Assembly: GCA_017439675.1 (NCBI GenBank)
Contig: JAFSIQ010000039.1
Location: forward strand, 1 to 64,000
From: Lachnospiraceae bacterium
Lineage (GTDB): Bacteria; Bacillota; Clostridia; Lachnospirales; Lachnospiraceae
Reading direction: 5' to 3'
Length of the DNA: 64,000 nucleotides
A program made the translations under genes and the position numbers. This document shows positions 43,431-52,610 of the stretch, one piece after another (the first letter of the stretch is position 1; every line of letters begins with the position of its first letter). The notes beneath the pieces are model-generated. The model had not been told where the DNA came from. It searched no databases and was given only the letters and a program-made list of their open reading frames with translations.

Positions 43431-43925
43431 TCACAAAAAGTCATTTAACATATCAAATCCGTGGGCAAGCAACAGATAATTGCGCACCACACAAAAAACA
43501 AGCACAATCACTACATACAAAACAGGTGGCCAAAGCTTCTTCGTATAGTATCGCTTTCCATTACGCTTTTTCAAAGTAACTGCAATTCCAATTTCATAGT
43601 ATAATACCAAAATAAGACCAAGCAAAACTGCTGGATTACAATAGAGCGAATGCAAAATCTTTCCTTGCAAGAGGGTAAACAATGCTCTAGTTCCGCCACA
43701 TCCAGGGCAATACATACGAAACATATCGTGAAACAGACAGGTAGAATTAGGAAGGACATCCACCTTCTGTAACACCATATAAATAAACATAATGAAGAAA
43801 ACAATCCCCATCACCAAATTTACCAGAATCCAATCCGTTTTTAATTGTTCATAATATATCGGCTTCTCTTTCCTTACTTCCATTTCTTCATCCTTGTCTG
43901 ACAAAGTATTCTGGCATTTTTTCAT
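43431..43925 (-). CDS. DUF2752 membrane protein
   Basis: A 164-residue membrane protein with three or four helices and the DUF2752 hallmark YCPGCGGTRALFTLLQGK at about residue 83. Start at 43925 (MKKCQNTLSDKDEEME) has AGGGTG 8 nt upstream; M15 (MEVRKEKPIYYEQ) is an alternative. It lies divergently to the DUF4190-like gene; both families often occur together in Firmicutes. The function is unknown. Confidence 0.88.
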   Translation of the reverse strand: MKKCQNTLSDKDEEMEVRKEKPIYYEQLKTDWILVNLVMGIVFFIMFIYMVLQKVDVLPNSTCLFHDMFRMYCPGCGGTRALFTLLQGKILHSLYCNPAVLLGLILVLYYEIGIAVTLKKRNGKRYYTKKLWPPVLYVVIVLVFCVVRNYLLLAHGFDMLNDFL

Positions 43926-44118
43926 TGTCAATTCACCCTGTCTCTACATCACTTTGCCTACAGATAAACATTTTTATCTATACCTCAATACAATAGCACT
44001 TTTTCAAAATAAATACCACCCATTTGCAATAGATTTTTCTTCCATCCTGACATTTCCCAAAAGTCACGTCTTACTACATTAAATTTATATGAAATTAGAA
44101 ATTTATTTTATATAATTC

Positions 44119-44148
44119 TTTACACCACCTACCAAAAAATGCTATAGT
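44119..44148 (+). promoter_or_regulatory. Promoter of the DUF4190-like gene
   Basis: TTTACA (44119-44124), 18 bp, TATAGT (44143-44148); the ATG follows about 40 bp later with AAAGGAG. Confidence 0.6.
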
Positions 44149-44190
44149 ACTTTATAACTCATTAAATATTACAAATAAAGGAGAATTACT

Positions 44191-44760
44191 ATGGACGAGA
44201 ATAATATTACATCAACAGATTACACAATCGGAGGTTCATCAGACACCCCTGCAGAGGAAAACGGAACAGTAGCTTCAACATCTGAAACCGTTGCAGAAAC
44301 TACTGAAAGCTCAACAGCGGCTACAACAACCGAAGCTGTGACAAAAACCGCAGCATCTGAGCCTATTGCAACCGAAACTGTTGCAACAGAGGAGAAGCCT
44401 GCATACACATTAGACGAGAACACATACTCTGCTCCTACCTATACAACACCGGTAGATTACACAGAAACATACTCTTCTTCTGCTGTATACGGCGAACCAG
44501 TTTCCACAACAAAGGCAACTATCTCATTAGTGTGTGGTATTTTAAGTATTGTATTAAGCTGTTGTTGTTGCGGTAACATTTTATTCAGTATTGCAGGTAT
44601 TATTTGCGGTTGCATGCAACAGCCAACTGAGAACGGGAAGAAGCCTGGTACCGCAACTGCTGGTATTATCACCTCTATTATCGGTATTGTAATTACTGTA
44701 ATTTCTTTCATTGCAGGATTTGCGATAGGCTTTACCGACGCCATGGAATCTTACTACTAA
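44191..44760 (+). CDS. Thr-rich membrane protein, DUF4190-like
   Basis: A 189-residue protein. The first ~105 residues are a low-complexity Thr/Glu/Ala-rich region. Two membrane segments follow, with SLVCGILSIVLSCCCCGNIL and FSIAGIICGCM first and ITSIIGIVITVISFIAGFAI near the end. The repeating LGIxSIV/AxIxGxI pattern and GKKPGTATAGIITS loop match DUF4190. A run of four cysteines borders the first helix. The function is unknown; a membrane sensor or scaffold is possible. Confidence 0.82.
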   Translation: MDENNITSTDYTIGGSSDTPAEENGTVASTSETVAETTESSTAATTTEAVTKTAASEPIATETVATEEKPAYTLDENTYSAPTYTTPVDYTETYSSSAVYGEPVSTTKATISLVCGILSIVLSCCCCGNILFSIAGIICGCMQQPTENGKKPGTATAGIITSIIGIVITVISFIAGFAIGFTDAMESYY

Positions 44761-44830
44761 GATATCGAATGTTTTTCTTTACGATTAACAACAGTAAGGT
44801 AGGTCAACTCCTACTCATATAGGCTAACAC

Positions 44831-44868
44831 AAATACCGGATAGCAAGCTTCCTTGCCATCCGGTATTT
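44831..44868. terminator. Strong bidirectional terminator
   Basis: AAATACCGGATAGCAAG (44831-44847) and CTTGCCATCCGGTATTT (44852-44868) pair over 17 positions with one mismatch around a 4 nt loop, with T on the plus side, between convergent genes. Confidence 0.92.
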
Positions 44869-44889
44869 TTACTCTATCTTATTCAAATC

Positions 44890-45915
44890 TTATACATCGG
44901 AAAATGGAAACATGTTTGCCAATTCCATATTCACATCCTCTTGATAATTAAATCGAGAATCATATTTCTTAGACCATTCCTCAAACACACCATTGAAATA
45001 TTCCTTTTGCATCTGCTCGATGATTTCTTCCTTGTTCTTCTTGGTTAATTCCTCATCCTTAGACTGTAACATTTTGAAAATATGATATCCATACTCGCTT
45101 TCAATCACTACGCTGACCTCACCATCCGCTAAGGACAATATCTTACTTGTAGTAGATTCGCCATACTCCTCTATCAACTCTGTGCGCGACATGGTATAAG
45201 TAGCTGCATACTCCAAATCATACTTGTCCACAATCATCTCATAGGTCATCTCTTCATCTGTTGCCAAGGTTGCCAATGCCTCATTTGCCTTTTCTAGCTG
45301 AGTCGCTTTTTTTTCATCGGTATACTCTTCCACAGAACCATCCTGCTTCACGCTATAGCATTCAAATACCATATCGCAAAATGTAGTCATGCGGGCTTCT
45401 TCTTCAGAAATCTCAAACTCGTGCTCCGCTAACACCTGCTGGTACACTTCCTCTGCAAGCATATTTTCCTCTACAACCTGATAAACAATCTCTGGTGTAA
45501 TTTCCGTCTTCTCAATATCCTTTTCCGTCAAACCTGCATAGAACGTATCCGCAACATTCTTTGCTTCCGTTCTCTCCTTATCACTCAAAGAAATTTCCAT
45601 ATCTTCCGCTTGTGCAACCAACACTTTAACACGATTGATATTATAAATGATATCCTGGATGGTTACATTGTCCACCCGACTTTTACCTTCATCCGTAGAA
45701 ACCTCCAAGCTCCAAATTCCACTGCCATAGGTTTCTTCGTAATCCTCTTGTACTGTTCTGGCATATATATAATACTCACCAAAGGTAATGACTTCATCAC
45801 CATATTCATACACCACCTGTGCCGAATCCACTTCTTCCCTCTTATCACATCCCATAGCACACAGCAGACACACTACACTCAACACAAGTGCTGTCATTCT
45901 CTTTGCGATTTGCAT
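44890..45915 (-). CDS. PrsA/PpiC-like foldase lipoprotein
   Basis: Predicted extracytoplasmic peptidyl-prolyl isomerase or chaperone, 341 residues. The signal peptide ends in LCAMGC (lipobox). A SurA-N-like helical domain spans ~35-170, and a parvulin-like segment at ~185-300 closes with VSVVIESEYGYHIFKMLQS, the conserved end of PpiC domains. The start at 45915 has GGAGGAAAAGGAT upstream. It lies 15 bp after a paralog, and both follow mfd, as prsA-like genes often do in Clostridia. Confidence 0.88.
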   Translation of the reverse strand: MQIAKRMTALVLSVVCLLCAMGCDKREEVDSAQVVYEYGDEVITFGEYYIYARTVQEDYEETYGSGIWSLEVSTDEGKSRVDNVTIQDIIYNINRVKVLVAQAEDMEISLSDKERTEAKNVADTFYAGLTEKDIEKTEITPEIVYQVVEENMLAEEVYQQVLAEHEFEISEEEARMTTFCDMVFECYSVKQDGSVEEYTDEKKATQLEKANEALATLATDEEMTYEMIVDKYDLEYAATYTMSRTELIEEYGESTTSKILSLADGEVSVVIESEYGYHIFKMLQSKDEELTKKNKEEIIEQMQKEYFNGVFEEWSKKYDSRFNYQEDVNMELANMFPFSDV

Positions 45916-45930
45916 ATCCTTTTCCTCCAT

Positions 45931-47037
45931 CTACTGCAAGTAATTATATAGATTCACTGATGACCAAGCCTTTCCTGCATATTCCGGTTCCTCACCGACA
46001 CCAACCTGCTCATACCACAATGCTCGTTGCTCATCCAATGCTTCCTGCATTTTATCTGCCTCATAATATTCCACAATCTGTTCTGCCATTTCCTCATTGT
46101 TCTCAGTAATCATTTTCACAATAGCATAACAGCTTTCTAACTCAATCACTGGACTACATTCCTCCGCCTTTAATGTGGTGGTATATTTCGTAAACACCTC
46201 ATCAAAACTAGTAGATATGTTGCTCTCTTGTCCAGAATAGCTTTCCACGCCATATGTCTTAGCGACCTCATCCGGGTCTGTACCTGCCTTCAATTCTGCA
46301 AGTGCCGCATCTGCATCCGCTTTTGCTTGTTCTATCTCACTGTCAGAGAGCATAATCGGTGTCTCACCATCTTCTTCCGTAGCGTAACTGCCATCCGCTG
46401 TCATCTCCACCTTCGGAAACAACATAAAATATACGGTACAATACTGATATTCTCCTACCTCTACCCCATCGGTGATAGTAGTCTCTAGCTTGTGAGCTAG
46501 ATAGCGTTGCTCATATACCTCTTGAATCATACTCTTTTCAATCCCCCATTGATTCAAAAGTCTGGCATCCACCTTGCTCAAATAATCAGCCACATCTAGC
46601 TTCACATCCTCTAACTCTTCTGCAGTAAGCTCCATGCCCCGTTCCTTTGCCACCAGATAAGCCACTTTATAATCCATGATTACTTCTAACATCTCTTCTT
46701 TGTAAACAGTAGCCGCATCCACTTTATTTTCCGAAGAAACACGATCCAAACTCTCAACAGTCATACCAGTACTCTGTATATTCTGTAAGATAACCAAATT
46801 CACTTCATCCATATACACTTCTTCTGTTCCCACTGTAAATGCTAGCGTATTGGACGGCTTATCATCCTCTCCTGAGAGCTTCCACAATCCGAAAACAACC
46901 ACCACAAGCATCAACACACCCACCAATGCAGTAATTACTATCTCCTTGACTTTGTTCGTTGTCTCTTGCCTATTCTCCTTTGGTGCTCCGTTTTCATTAT
47001 TCTTTTGTTCGTCACGATTGGTTTTCTTCTTTCCCAT
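45931..47037 (-). CDS. PrsA/SurA-like membrane-anchored protein
   Basis: A 368-residue paralog of the next gene. The basic start (MGKKKTNRDEQKNNENG) is followed by one membrane helix at ~30-52 and no lipobox, so it is anchored by an uncleaved segment. The SurA-N-like helical domain is followed by a degenerate PpiC region (SPVIELESCYAIVKMITENN), where the usual GYH motif is SCYAI. It may be a chaperone without isomerase activity. AGGATGATT precedes the ATG. It lies 137 bp downstream of mfd. Confidence 0.85.
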   Translation of the reverse strand: MGKKKTNRDEQKNNENGAPKENRQETTNKVKEIVITALVGVLMLVVVVFGLWKLSGEDDKPSNTLAFTVGTEEVYMDEVNLVILQNIQSTGMTVESLDRVSSENKVDAATVYKEEMLEVIMDYKVAYLVAKERGMELTAEELEDVKLDVADYLSKVDARLLNQWGIEKSMIQEVYEQRYLAHKLETTITDGVEVGEYQYCTVYFMLFPKVEMTADGSYATEEDGETPIMLSDSEIEQAKADADAALAELKAGTDPDEVAKTYGVESYSGQESNISTSFDEVFTKYTTTLKAEECSPVIELESCYAIVKMITENNEEMAEQIVEYYEADKMQEALDEQRALWYEQVGVGEEPEYAGKAWSSVNLYNYLQ

Positions 47038-47174
47038 AATCATCCTCATTTTGTGAAATCATATCGCCATATTACTTACTTCATAAGTAACCCGCTCAGA
47101 AGTTTCATCCTTGCAAGCAAGTGAAACTGCTAATCTTCATATTACAAGCTCCGCTTGACGAGTATTATACTACA

Positions 47175-50100
47175 TCATTCGCGTTCTATCAACTCATTGA
47201 TATCCTGTATAATGGTATCCAAGTCCTTCATAAAATTCTTAATACTCTTCTTTTCCAAGTCAATGACAAAGCCCGGATTACTACCTGTCACCACACGAAT
47301 GTTGTTGAGATATTTATCTAAAAAGTCATTCAATAACTCCATCTTCACCCGAATACCTGGTGCCATCTCCAAATGCACCTGTTTGTTTTTATAAGTGATT
47401 GTAGTAATAAATGCTTCATGTGCCTTCGCCTTTATCTTCGCCACCTGCAATAGATTCATAACCTCATATCCCGGCTCACCAAACCGATCCGTTAATTCAT
47501 CTAGCATATCCTCATAGTCTTCATCTGTCCATACACCAGATATTCGTTTGTATAGCTCTAGCTTCGTCGTCTCATTCTTCACATAGGTAGAAGGTATATA
47601 GGCATCGATGGGAAGTTCAATGGTAGTTGTAAAGTCTTCCTTGGTCTGTTCTCCCCTTTGTTGCAAAATAGCATCATTTAGCATCTTACAGTACAGGTCA
47701 TATCCCACTGCTTCCATATGACCGGATTGGTCTGCACCTAGCAGATTGCCCGCTCCACGAATTTCCAAATCCCGCATAGCAATCTTAAATCCAGAACCCA
47801 AATCTGTAAACTCGCGAATAGCCTTTAGTCGCTTCTCTGCCGTTTCCTTCAACATTTTATCCCTCTTATACATCAAAAATGCATAAGCATTTCTGTCGGA
47901 ACGTCCCACACGGCCACGAAGCTGATAGAGCTGGGAAAGTCCGAAATTCTCAGCATCATGAATAATCATGGTGTTGGCATTAGAGATATCTAGACCTGTC
48001 TCAATAATAGTGGTTGTTACCAACACATCAATCTCCTTGCTAATAAATGCGTACATAACATCCTCTAATTCTTTTTCCCGCATCTGTCCATGGGCAAAGG
48101 CAACTCGTACATCCGGCATCAGCTTAGCTAAATCCGCCGCCACATCCGCAATGGTATTCACCCGGTTATACACATAGTATACCTGCCCTCCCCGGGCAAG
48201 CTCTCTGGAAATTGCCTCTTTCACTAATTCTGGATTGTATTCTAACACATAAGTCTGTATCGCCTTTCGATCCACTGGTGGTTCCTCCAACAAACTCATA
48301 TCACGAATACCAATAAGACTCATGTGTAGAGTTCTAGGAATCGGAGTAGCCGTTAAGGTCAACACATCCACATCCTTCTTCATCTGTTTAATTTTCTCTT
48401 TGTGCGTCACACCAAAACGTTGCTCCTCATCAATAATCAAAAGTCCTAGATTACTGTAATCCAAATCCTTTGAAAGTAGACGATGGGTTCCGATAATAAT
48501 GTCCACCTGTCCCTTTTTCAAATCGTCCAATGTCTTCCTCTGTTCCTTTGCTGATAAGAAACGGGACAGCATCCCTACATTCACCGGAAAGTCCTGCATT
48601 CTCTCCTTAAAGGTAGTGTAATGCTGCTGCGCCAATATAGTGGTAGGCACCAGATAAGCAACCTGTTTCCCATCCTGCACCGCCTTAAATGCTGCCCGAA
48701 TAGCAATCTCCGTCTTACCATATCCCACATCACCACACACCAATCGGTCCATAATCTTACGGCTCTCCATGTCCGCCTTGGTGTCCTCGATGGCTTTTAA
48801 CTGATCCTCAGTCTCCTCATAAGGAAACAACTCCTCAAACTCCTTTTGCCACACTGTATCCTGCGAAAATGCATACCCTTCCTTGGATTGACGAATCGCA
48901 TACAATTCCACAAGCTCTTTGGCAATCTCCTGCACCTTCCCACGAACTTTGGATTTGGTCTTTTCCCATTCCTGTCCGCCGAGTTTGTTCAACTTCGGTC
49001 TCTTGCCATCCTTTGATGCATACTTTTGAATCAGGTCTAGCTGGGAGGCTAAGATGAACAGCTTAGAACCTCCACTATATTCAATAGCGATATAGTCCTT
49101 CGCCACCTGATCCACCTCTATCTTCTCAATCCCCAGATAAATGCCCAAGCCATGTTTTTCATGCACCACATAATCGCCAACATTTAAGTCATCAAAGCTC
49201 TTAATCTTTTCACCGGAATAAAGTGGTTTCCGCTTCATGCGATGCTTCGACTTCTTCTGACCAAACAAATCTCCCTCTGTCAAAACAACCAATTTGATTT
49301 CAGGAACAGAGAAGCCCATACGAAGGCGGCCATTGGTTATCATCATTTCCGAAGCCGAAAGAATACGGCTCTTATCGCCCGAGAAAAAGCAATTCACCTC
49401 CTGCTCTTGCAAATCCTTTGCAAGGCGTTCTCCTCTTGTCGTGGATGGTGAAAATAATATAATCCTATACCCTTCCTTTTTCCAATGCCGAATATCCTTC
49501 AACAGCATTTCAAAATTATGATGATAGGTCGGCACCATTCTGGTCTCAAAATCCACATAGGTCTGTACCTCAAACAGAGACTCTTTTTTACTCAAAATAC
49601 TGAACAAAATGGTATTCGCATTTATCAACCTCGCCACAATTTCTTTATAATCAAACAATACATCTGTCTGTCCCGGAAGCATATACCCCCCTTCCAAGCG
49701 GTTCACCATACTCTCCCGAAACTCAACCTGACAAGCCTCTGCTCTGGCAATCACCTTATCTGGTTCATCCACCAATACCAAGGTATCCTTTGGCATATAG
49801 GAAAGAAAGCTTTCTAGCTGCTCGTAGAAATACCCAATGCAACCATCCACGCCCATGGCACTATGAAAGTAGGAAAGCTCCTCCTTTAAGGCTGCAACTT
49901 CTCTATTGATTCTGGCATATTCCTCCGTCTTAAATGATTCCTTCAACTGCTTTGCATATGCCTTATGCTCCTTATCAATCTTCTTAATTCCCGCTGCCAC
50001 ACGATCCTCATCTAATATCATTTCTGCAGCCGGATATACCGAAAGAGCGTCCACATTTTCAATACTTCTCTGACTTTCCACATCAAAGCTTCGGATGCTG

Positions 50101-50693
50101 TCAACATCCTCCCCCCACAATTCAACACGAAAAGGGCACTCACTGCTCATTGGGAAGATATCCAAAATACCTCCTCGAATGGCGAACTGCCCTACTCCAT
50201 CTACCCAGTCATTTCTCTCATAACCGAGAGACACCAAAGTCTTCTTTACCTCATCCAAATCTAGTGTCTGTCCTAGTGTAAATGTCACAATATTCTCTTT
50301 TAATTCCCGAAGAGGCACCACCTTGTTCAACAAGGCATCAATAGACAACACAACTGTCGTAATGCTACCTTCTACAATCCCCCGAATAACCTCCATACGC
50401 TGACGAAGTATGGTATGTCCATGAATATCCGCACTATAAAACAATGCATCCTTTGCCGGATAATAGCAGATATTTCGGTCAAAAAAGCTATATCCATCCA
50501 AAATATCCTTTGCCCTGTCCTCATCGTAGGTGACAATCAGCTTAACCTTGTCCTTTCCCAGACAATCCATGGTATAATATCTAGCGTATCCATCTGTACC
50601 ACTGATTTCCATCGGAGTCTTTTTCTTCTCTCTTGCCTCTTCCCACTTTTCTCCCAATTCGCTTAACCGAAATGGAGCTAATAAGGTTTCCAT
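47175..50693 (-). CDS. mfd: Transcription-repair coupling factor
   Basis: Removes RNA polymerase stalled at DNA damage and recruits UvrA; 1172 residues is standard. The domains in order are: UvrB-like amino-terminal module (~1-340), CarD-like RNA polymerase interaction domain (~490-560, with NVGDYVVHEKHGLGIYLGIE), helicase motor (~610-960) and TRCF carboxy-terminal domain. The motor shows Walker A GDVGYGKTEIAIRAAF, motif II DEEQRFGVTHKEKIK, TLTATPIPRTLHMSL and QLRGRVGRSDRNAYAFL. The start at 50693 has AAGGGAAAAAG upstream. It follows pth by 13 bp. Confidence 0.97.
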   Translation of the reverse strand: METLLAPFRLSELGEKWEEAREKKKTPMEISGTDGYARYYTMDCLGKDKVKLIVTYDEDRAKDILDGYSFFDRNICYYPAKDALFYSADIHGHTILRQRMEVIRGIVEGSITTVVLSIDALLNKVVPLRELKENIVTFTLGQTLDLDEVKKTLVSLGYERNDWVDGVGQFAIRGGILDIFPMSSECPFRVELWGEDVDSIRSFDVESQRSIENVDALSVYPAAEMILDEDRVAAGIKKIDKEHKAYAKQLKESFKTEEYARINREVAALKEELSYFHSAMGVDGCIGYFYEQLESFLSYMPKDTLVLVDEPDKVIARAEACQVEFRESMVNRLEGGYMLPGQTDVLFDYKEIVARLINANTILFSILSKKESLFEVQTYVDFETRMVPTYHHNFEMLLKDIRHWKKEGYRIILFSPSTTRGERLAKDLQEQEVNCFFSGDKSRILSASEMMITNGRLRMGFSVPEIKLVVLTEGDLFGQKKSKHRMKRKPLYSGEKIKSFDDLNVGDYVVHEKHGLGIYLGIEKIEVDQVAKDYIAIEYSGGSKLFILASQLDLIQKYASKDGKRPKLNKLGGQEWEKTKSKVRGKVQEIAKELVELYAIRQSKEGYAFSQDTVWQKEFEELFPYEETEDQLKAIEDTKADMESRKIMDRLVCGDVGYGKTEIAIRAAFKAVQDGKQVAYLVPTTILAQQHYTTFKERMQDFPVNVGMLSRFLSAKEQRKTLDDLKKGQVDIIIGTHRLLSKDLDYSNLGLLIIDEEQRFGVTHKEKIKQMKKDVDVLTLTATPIPRTLHMSLIGIRDMSLLEEPPVDRKAIQTYVLEYNPELVKEAISRELARGGQVYYVYNRVNTIADVAADLAKLMPDVRVAFAHGQMREKELEDVMYAFISKEIDVLVTTTIIETGLDISNANTMIIHDAENFGLSQLYQLRGRVGRSDRNAYAFLMYKRDKMLKETAEKRLKAIREFTDLGSGFKIAMRDLEIRGAGNLLGADQSGHMEAVGYDLYCKMLNDAILQQRGEQTKEDFTTTIELPIDAYIPSTYVKNETTKLELYKRISGVWTDEDYEDMLDELTDRFGEPGYEVMNLLQVAKIKAKAHEAFITTITYKNKQVHLEMAPGIRVKMELLNDFLDKYLNNIRVVTGSNPGFVIDLEKKSIKNFMKDLDTIIQDINELIERE

Positions 50694-50706
50694 GCTTTTT
50701 CCCTTT

Positions 50707-51270
50707 TCATTTTCCGTTATAATCATTCATGGCCTTCGGGATATCGTCCAGCACCATAAGGGCAATCGCCTTACATGCTTTGTCATATCCCTCATCCATC
50801 ATCACTTGTTCTTCCTTGGTAAAATGGGACAACACATAATCCGCTAAATCCATCTTTGGCGGTTTCATACCCACTCCTACCCGTACTCTCGGAAAGGCAT
50901 CCGTATTTAAATGAGCAATAATATTCTTGATACCATTGTGCCCACCGGCGCTTCCTTTTTCTCGAATTCGCAGACGTCCCACGTCTAAATTAATGTCATC
51001 GTAAACCACAATGATGTCCGACGCATCCACCTTGAAATAATTGGAAACCGCAATCACGCTTTCCCCGCTTAGATTCATATAGGTCATTGGTTTCAACAGA
51101 ATAACACTTTGTCCCTCTATCTTACCCTTTCCATAGAATCCCTTATGTTTTGCCGTATCCACTGCTATATTATATTCATCTGCTAGTCTGTCTATTACCT
51201 CAAATCCCACATTATGCCTAGTTTTATCATACTTTGCAGTAGGATTTCCCAAGCCTACAATTAACTTCAT
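50707..51270 (-). CDS. pth: Peptidyl-tRNA hydrolase
   Basis: Recycles peptidyl-tRNA dropped by ribosomes. The 187-residue protein has MKLIVGLGNPTAKYDKTRHN with the catalytic His and Asn, LLKPMTYMNLSGESV, VVYDDINLDVGRLRIREKGS with catalytic Asp, and GGHNGIKNI. The start at 51270 is the family start and has AGAGGTCGG upstream. The neighbours glmU-like and mfd match the conserved Firmicutes order spoVG-glmU-(prs)-pth-mfd. Confidence 0.97.
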   Translation of the reverse strand: MKLIVGLGNPTAKYDKTRHNVGFEVIDRLADEYNIAVDTAKHKGFYGKGKIEGQSVILLKPMTYMNLSGESVIAVSNYFKVDASDIIVVYDDINLDVGRLRIREKGSAGGHNGIKNIIAHLNTDAFPRVRVGVGMKPPKMDLADYVLSHFTKEEQVMMDEGYDKACKAIALMVLDDIPKAMNDYNGK

Positions 51271-51350
51271 ATTTCCGACCTCTTGTACTTCTCTTCTAAA
51301 AAGATGAAACATGCTCGACTATCCATCCTCTCGCTCCACAATTATGATTC

Positions 51351-52091
51351 TTACTTTCTCTTTTTGAGGATGTTCTCTGCTTCCTGTAGCTGTTCCGGTG
51401 AATTAACACCTTTAATCTCATCCACATTCTGCACCACCACCGTGGCGACTTCTCCCCATCCTTCTGATTTTACAATCTCAATAGTATCAGTAAGGTAATA
51501 CTCGCCCTGCGCATTGTCATTAGTAAGTTTCGCAAGTGCCTTACTTAGTATAACCGAATCAAAAAGATACATGCCAGAGTTAATCTCGTCCACTCTCTGT
51601 TCCTCTAAGGTTGCATCCTTCTGCTCTACAATCTTGACAAACTTGCCCCAGCTATCCGTAATAATGCGACCATATCCGGTAGGGTCATCCACTCTGGCTG
51701 TCAATACAGTTATGGCATTGCCCTCTGCTTCGTGAGCTTCCACCAACTTCTTCAATGTCTCACCAGTAATCAATGGAGTATCTCCGCAAAGCACCATGGT
51801 AAGGCCTTCCTCTCCGATGAATTCCTTAGCACACAAAACAGCATGACCAGTTCCTAACTGTTCTTCCTGCAACACATAGGAAACTTGATTTCCTACAGCT
51901 TCTTTTACCATTTCCGCCTTATGTCCTACCACAAGACAAATATCCTGCTCTGTGGCACCTGCTTCCATCGCTGCTTCTATAGAATATTTAACCATCTCTT
52001 TTCCCAAAGCCTTATGAATAACCTTTGGTAACTCCGACTTCATTCTGGTTCCTTTTCCTGCTGCCAATATCACTGCTTTCACTCTTGCCAT
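51351..52091 (-). CDS. Sugar-nucleotide transferase, GlmU N-terminal domain only
   Basis: A 246-residue nucleotidyltransferase with the GlmU pyrophosphorylase motifs VILAAGKGTRMKSELPKVIH, YVLQEEQLGTGHAVL, MVLCGDTPLI and IVEQKDATLEEQ. It sits between spoVG and pth, the standard place of glmU. The acetyltransferase left-handed beta-helix (~200 residues) is missing: the ORF ends in ENILKKRK and the pth start lies only 80 bp on. It can therefore make UDP-GlcNAc from GlcNAc-1-P, but acetylation of GlcN-1-P must be done by another protein. Confidence 0.9.
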   Translation of the reverse strand: MARVKAVILAAGKGTRMKSELPKVIHKALGKEMVKYSIEAAMEAGATEQDICLVVGHKAEMVKEAVGNQVSYVLQEEQLGTGHAVLCAKEFIGEEGLTMVLCGDTPLITGETLKKLVEAHEAEGNAITVLTARVDDPTGYGRIITDSWGKFVKIVEQKDATLEEQRVDEINSGMYLFDSVILSKALAKLTNDNAQGEYYLTDTIEIVKSEGWGEVATVVVQNVDEIKGVNSPEQLQEAENILKKRK

Positions 52092-52206
52092 GTTAATGAC
52101 CTCCTGTCGCTAATCTGTTTCTACTATTTTCTCCATAAATGTAGCTTTGCACATTGTACCATGTTTTTCTCATTTTACCAATAGAAAAAGATGCACAATA
52201 GAACGC

Positions 52207-52235
52207 AAGCCGGAGATAAAAATCCCCGGCTTGGC
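52207..52235 (-). terminator. Hairpin between spoVG and glmU-like genes
   Basis: CAAGCCGG and CCGGCTTG form an 8 bp GC-rich stem with a partly paired loop; the T-run is poor. It may partially stop transcripts after spoVG. Confidence 0.45.
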
Positions 52236-52299
52236 TTCCCCATAAATCATTGTGTTGTATGCCGTATAATTGCTTATCGACATCCCCCATAATTGTCTT

Positions 52300-52566
52300 C
52301 TATTCCTCTTCCTGAAGTGCCTTCTCATACTCAGCCAAAATCATAGACTGAATCCGTTCTCTTGCACTTTGATTAATCGGATGAGCAATATCTCTGTAAT
52401 CCCCATCTGCTGCTTTGCGGCTAGGCATTGCAATAAACAATCCCTTCTCACCTTCAATGACCTTAATGTCATGCACAGCAAACTCATTGTCCAAGGTAAT
52501 GGAAGCCACTGCTTTCATCTTACCTTCCTTTGTAACTTTCTTAAGTCTGATATCTGTAATATCCAT
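52300..52566 (-). CDS. spoVG: Regulatory protein SpoVG
   Basis: Small nucleic-acid-binding regulator, 88 residues. It begins [20 protein letters not shown] and has the conserved [20 protein letters not shown] and [20 protein letters not shown] motifs. GGGGTG precedes the ATG. SpoVG also occurs in non-sporulating Firmicutes and so does not prove sporulation. It follows glgD by 44 bp. Confidence 0.97.
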   Translation of the reverse strand: MDITDIRLKKVTKEGKMKAVASITLDNEFAVHDIKVIEGEKGLFIAMPSRKAADGDYRDIAHPINQSARERIQSMILAEYEKALQEEE

Positions 52567-52610
52567 CGTAACACCCCTTCGTACTTTATTATCCTTCTTC
52601 CAAAAAGAAC

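Noticed and set aside
51271-51350. Frameshifted remainder of the glmU acetyltransferase domain
   Set aside because: Only 80 bp separate the gene from pth, too short for the missing ~200 residues, and no beta-helix hexapeptides appear in any frame.
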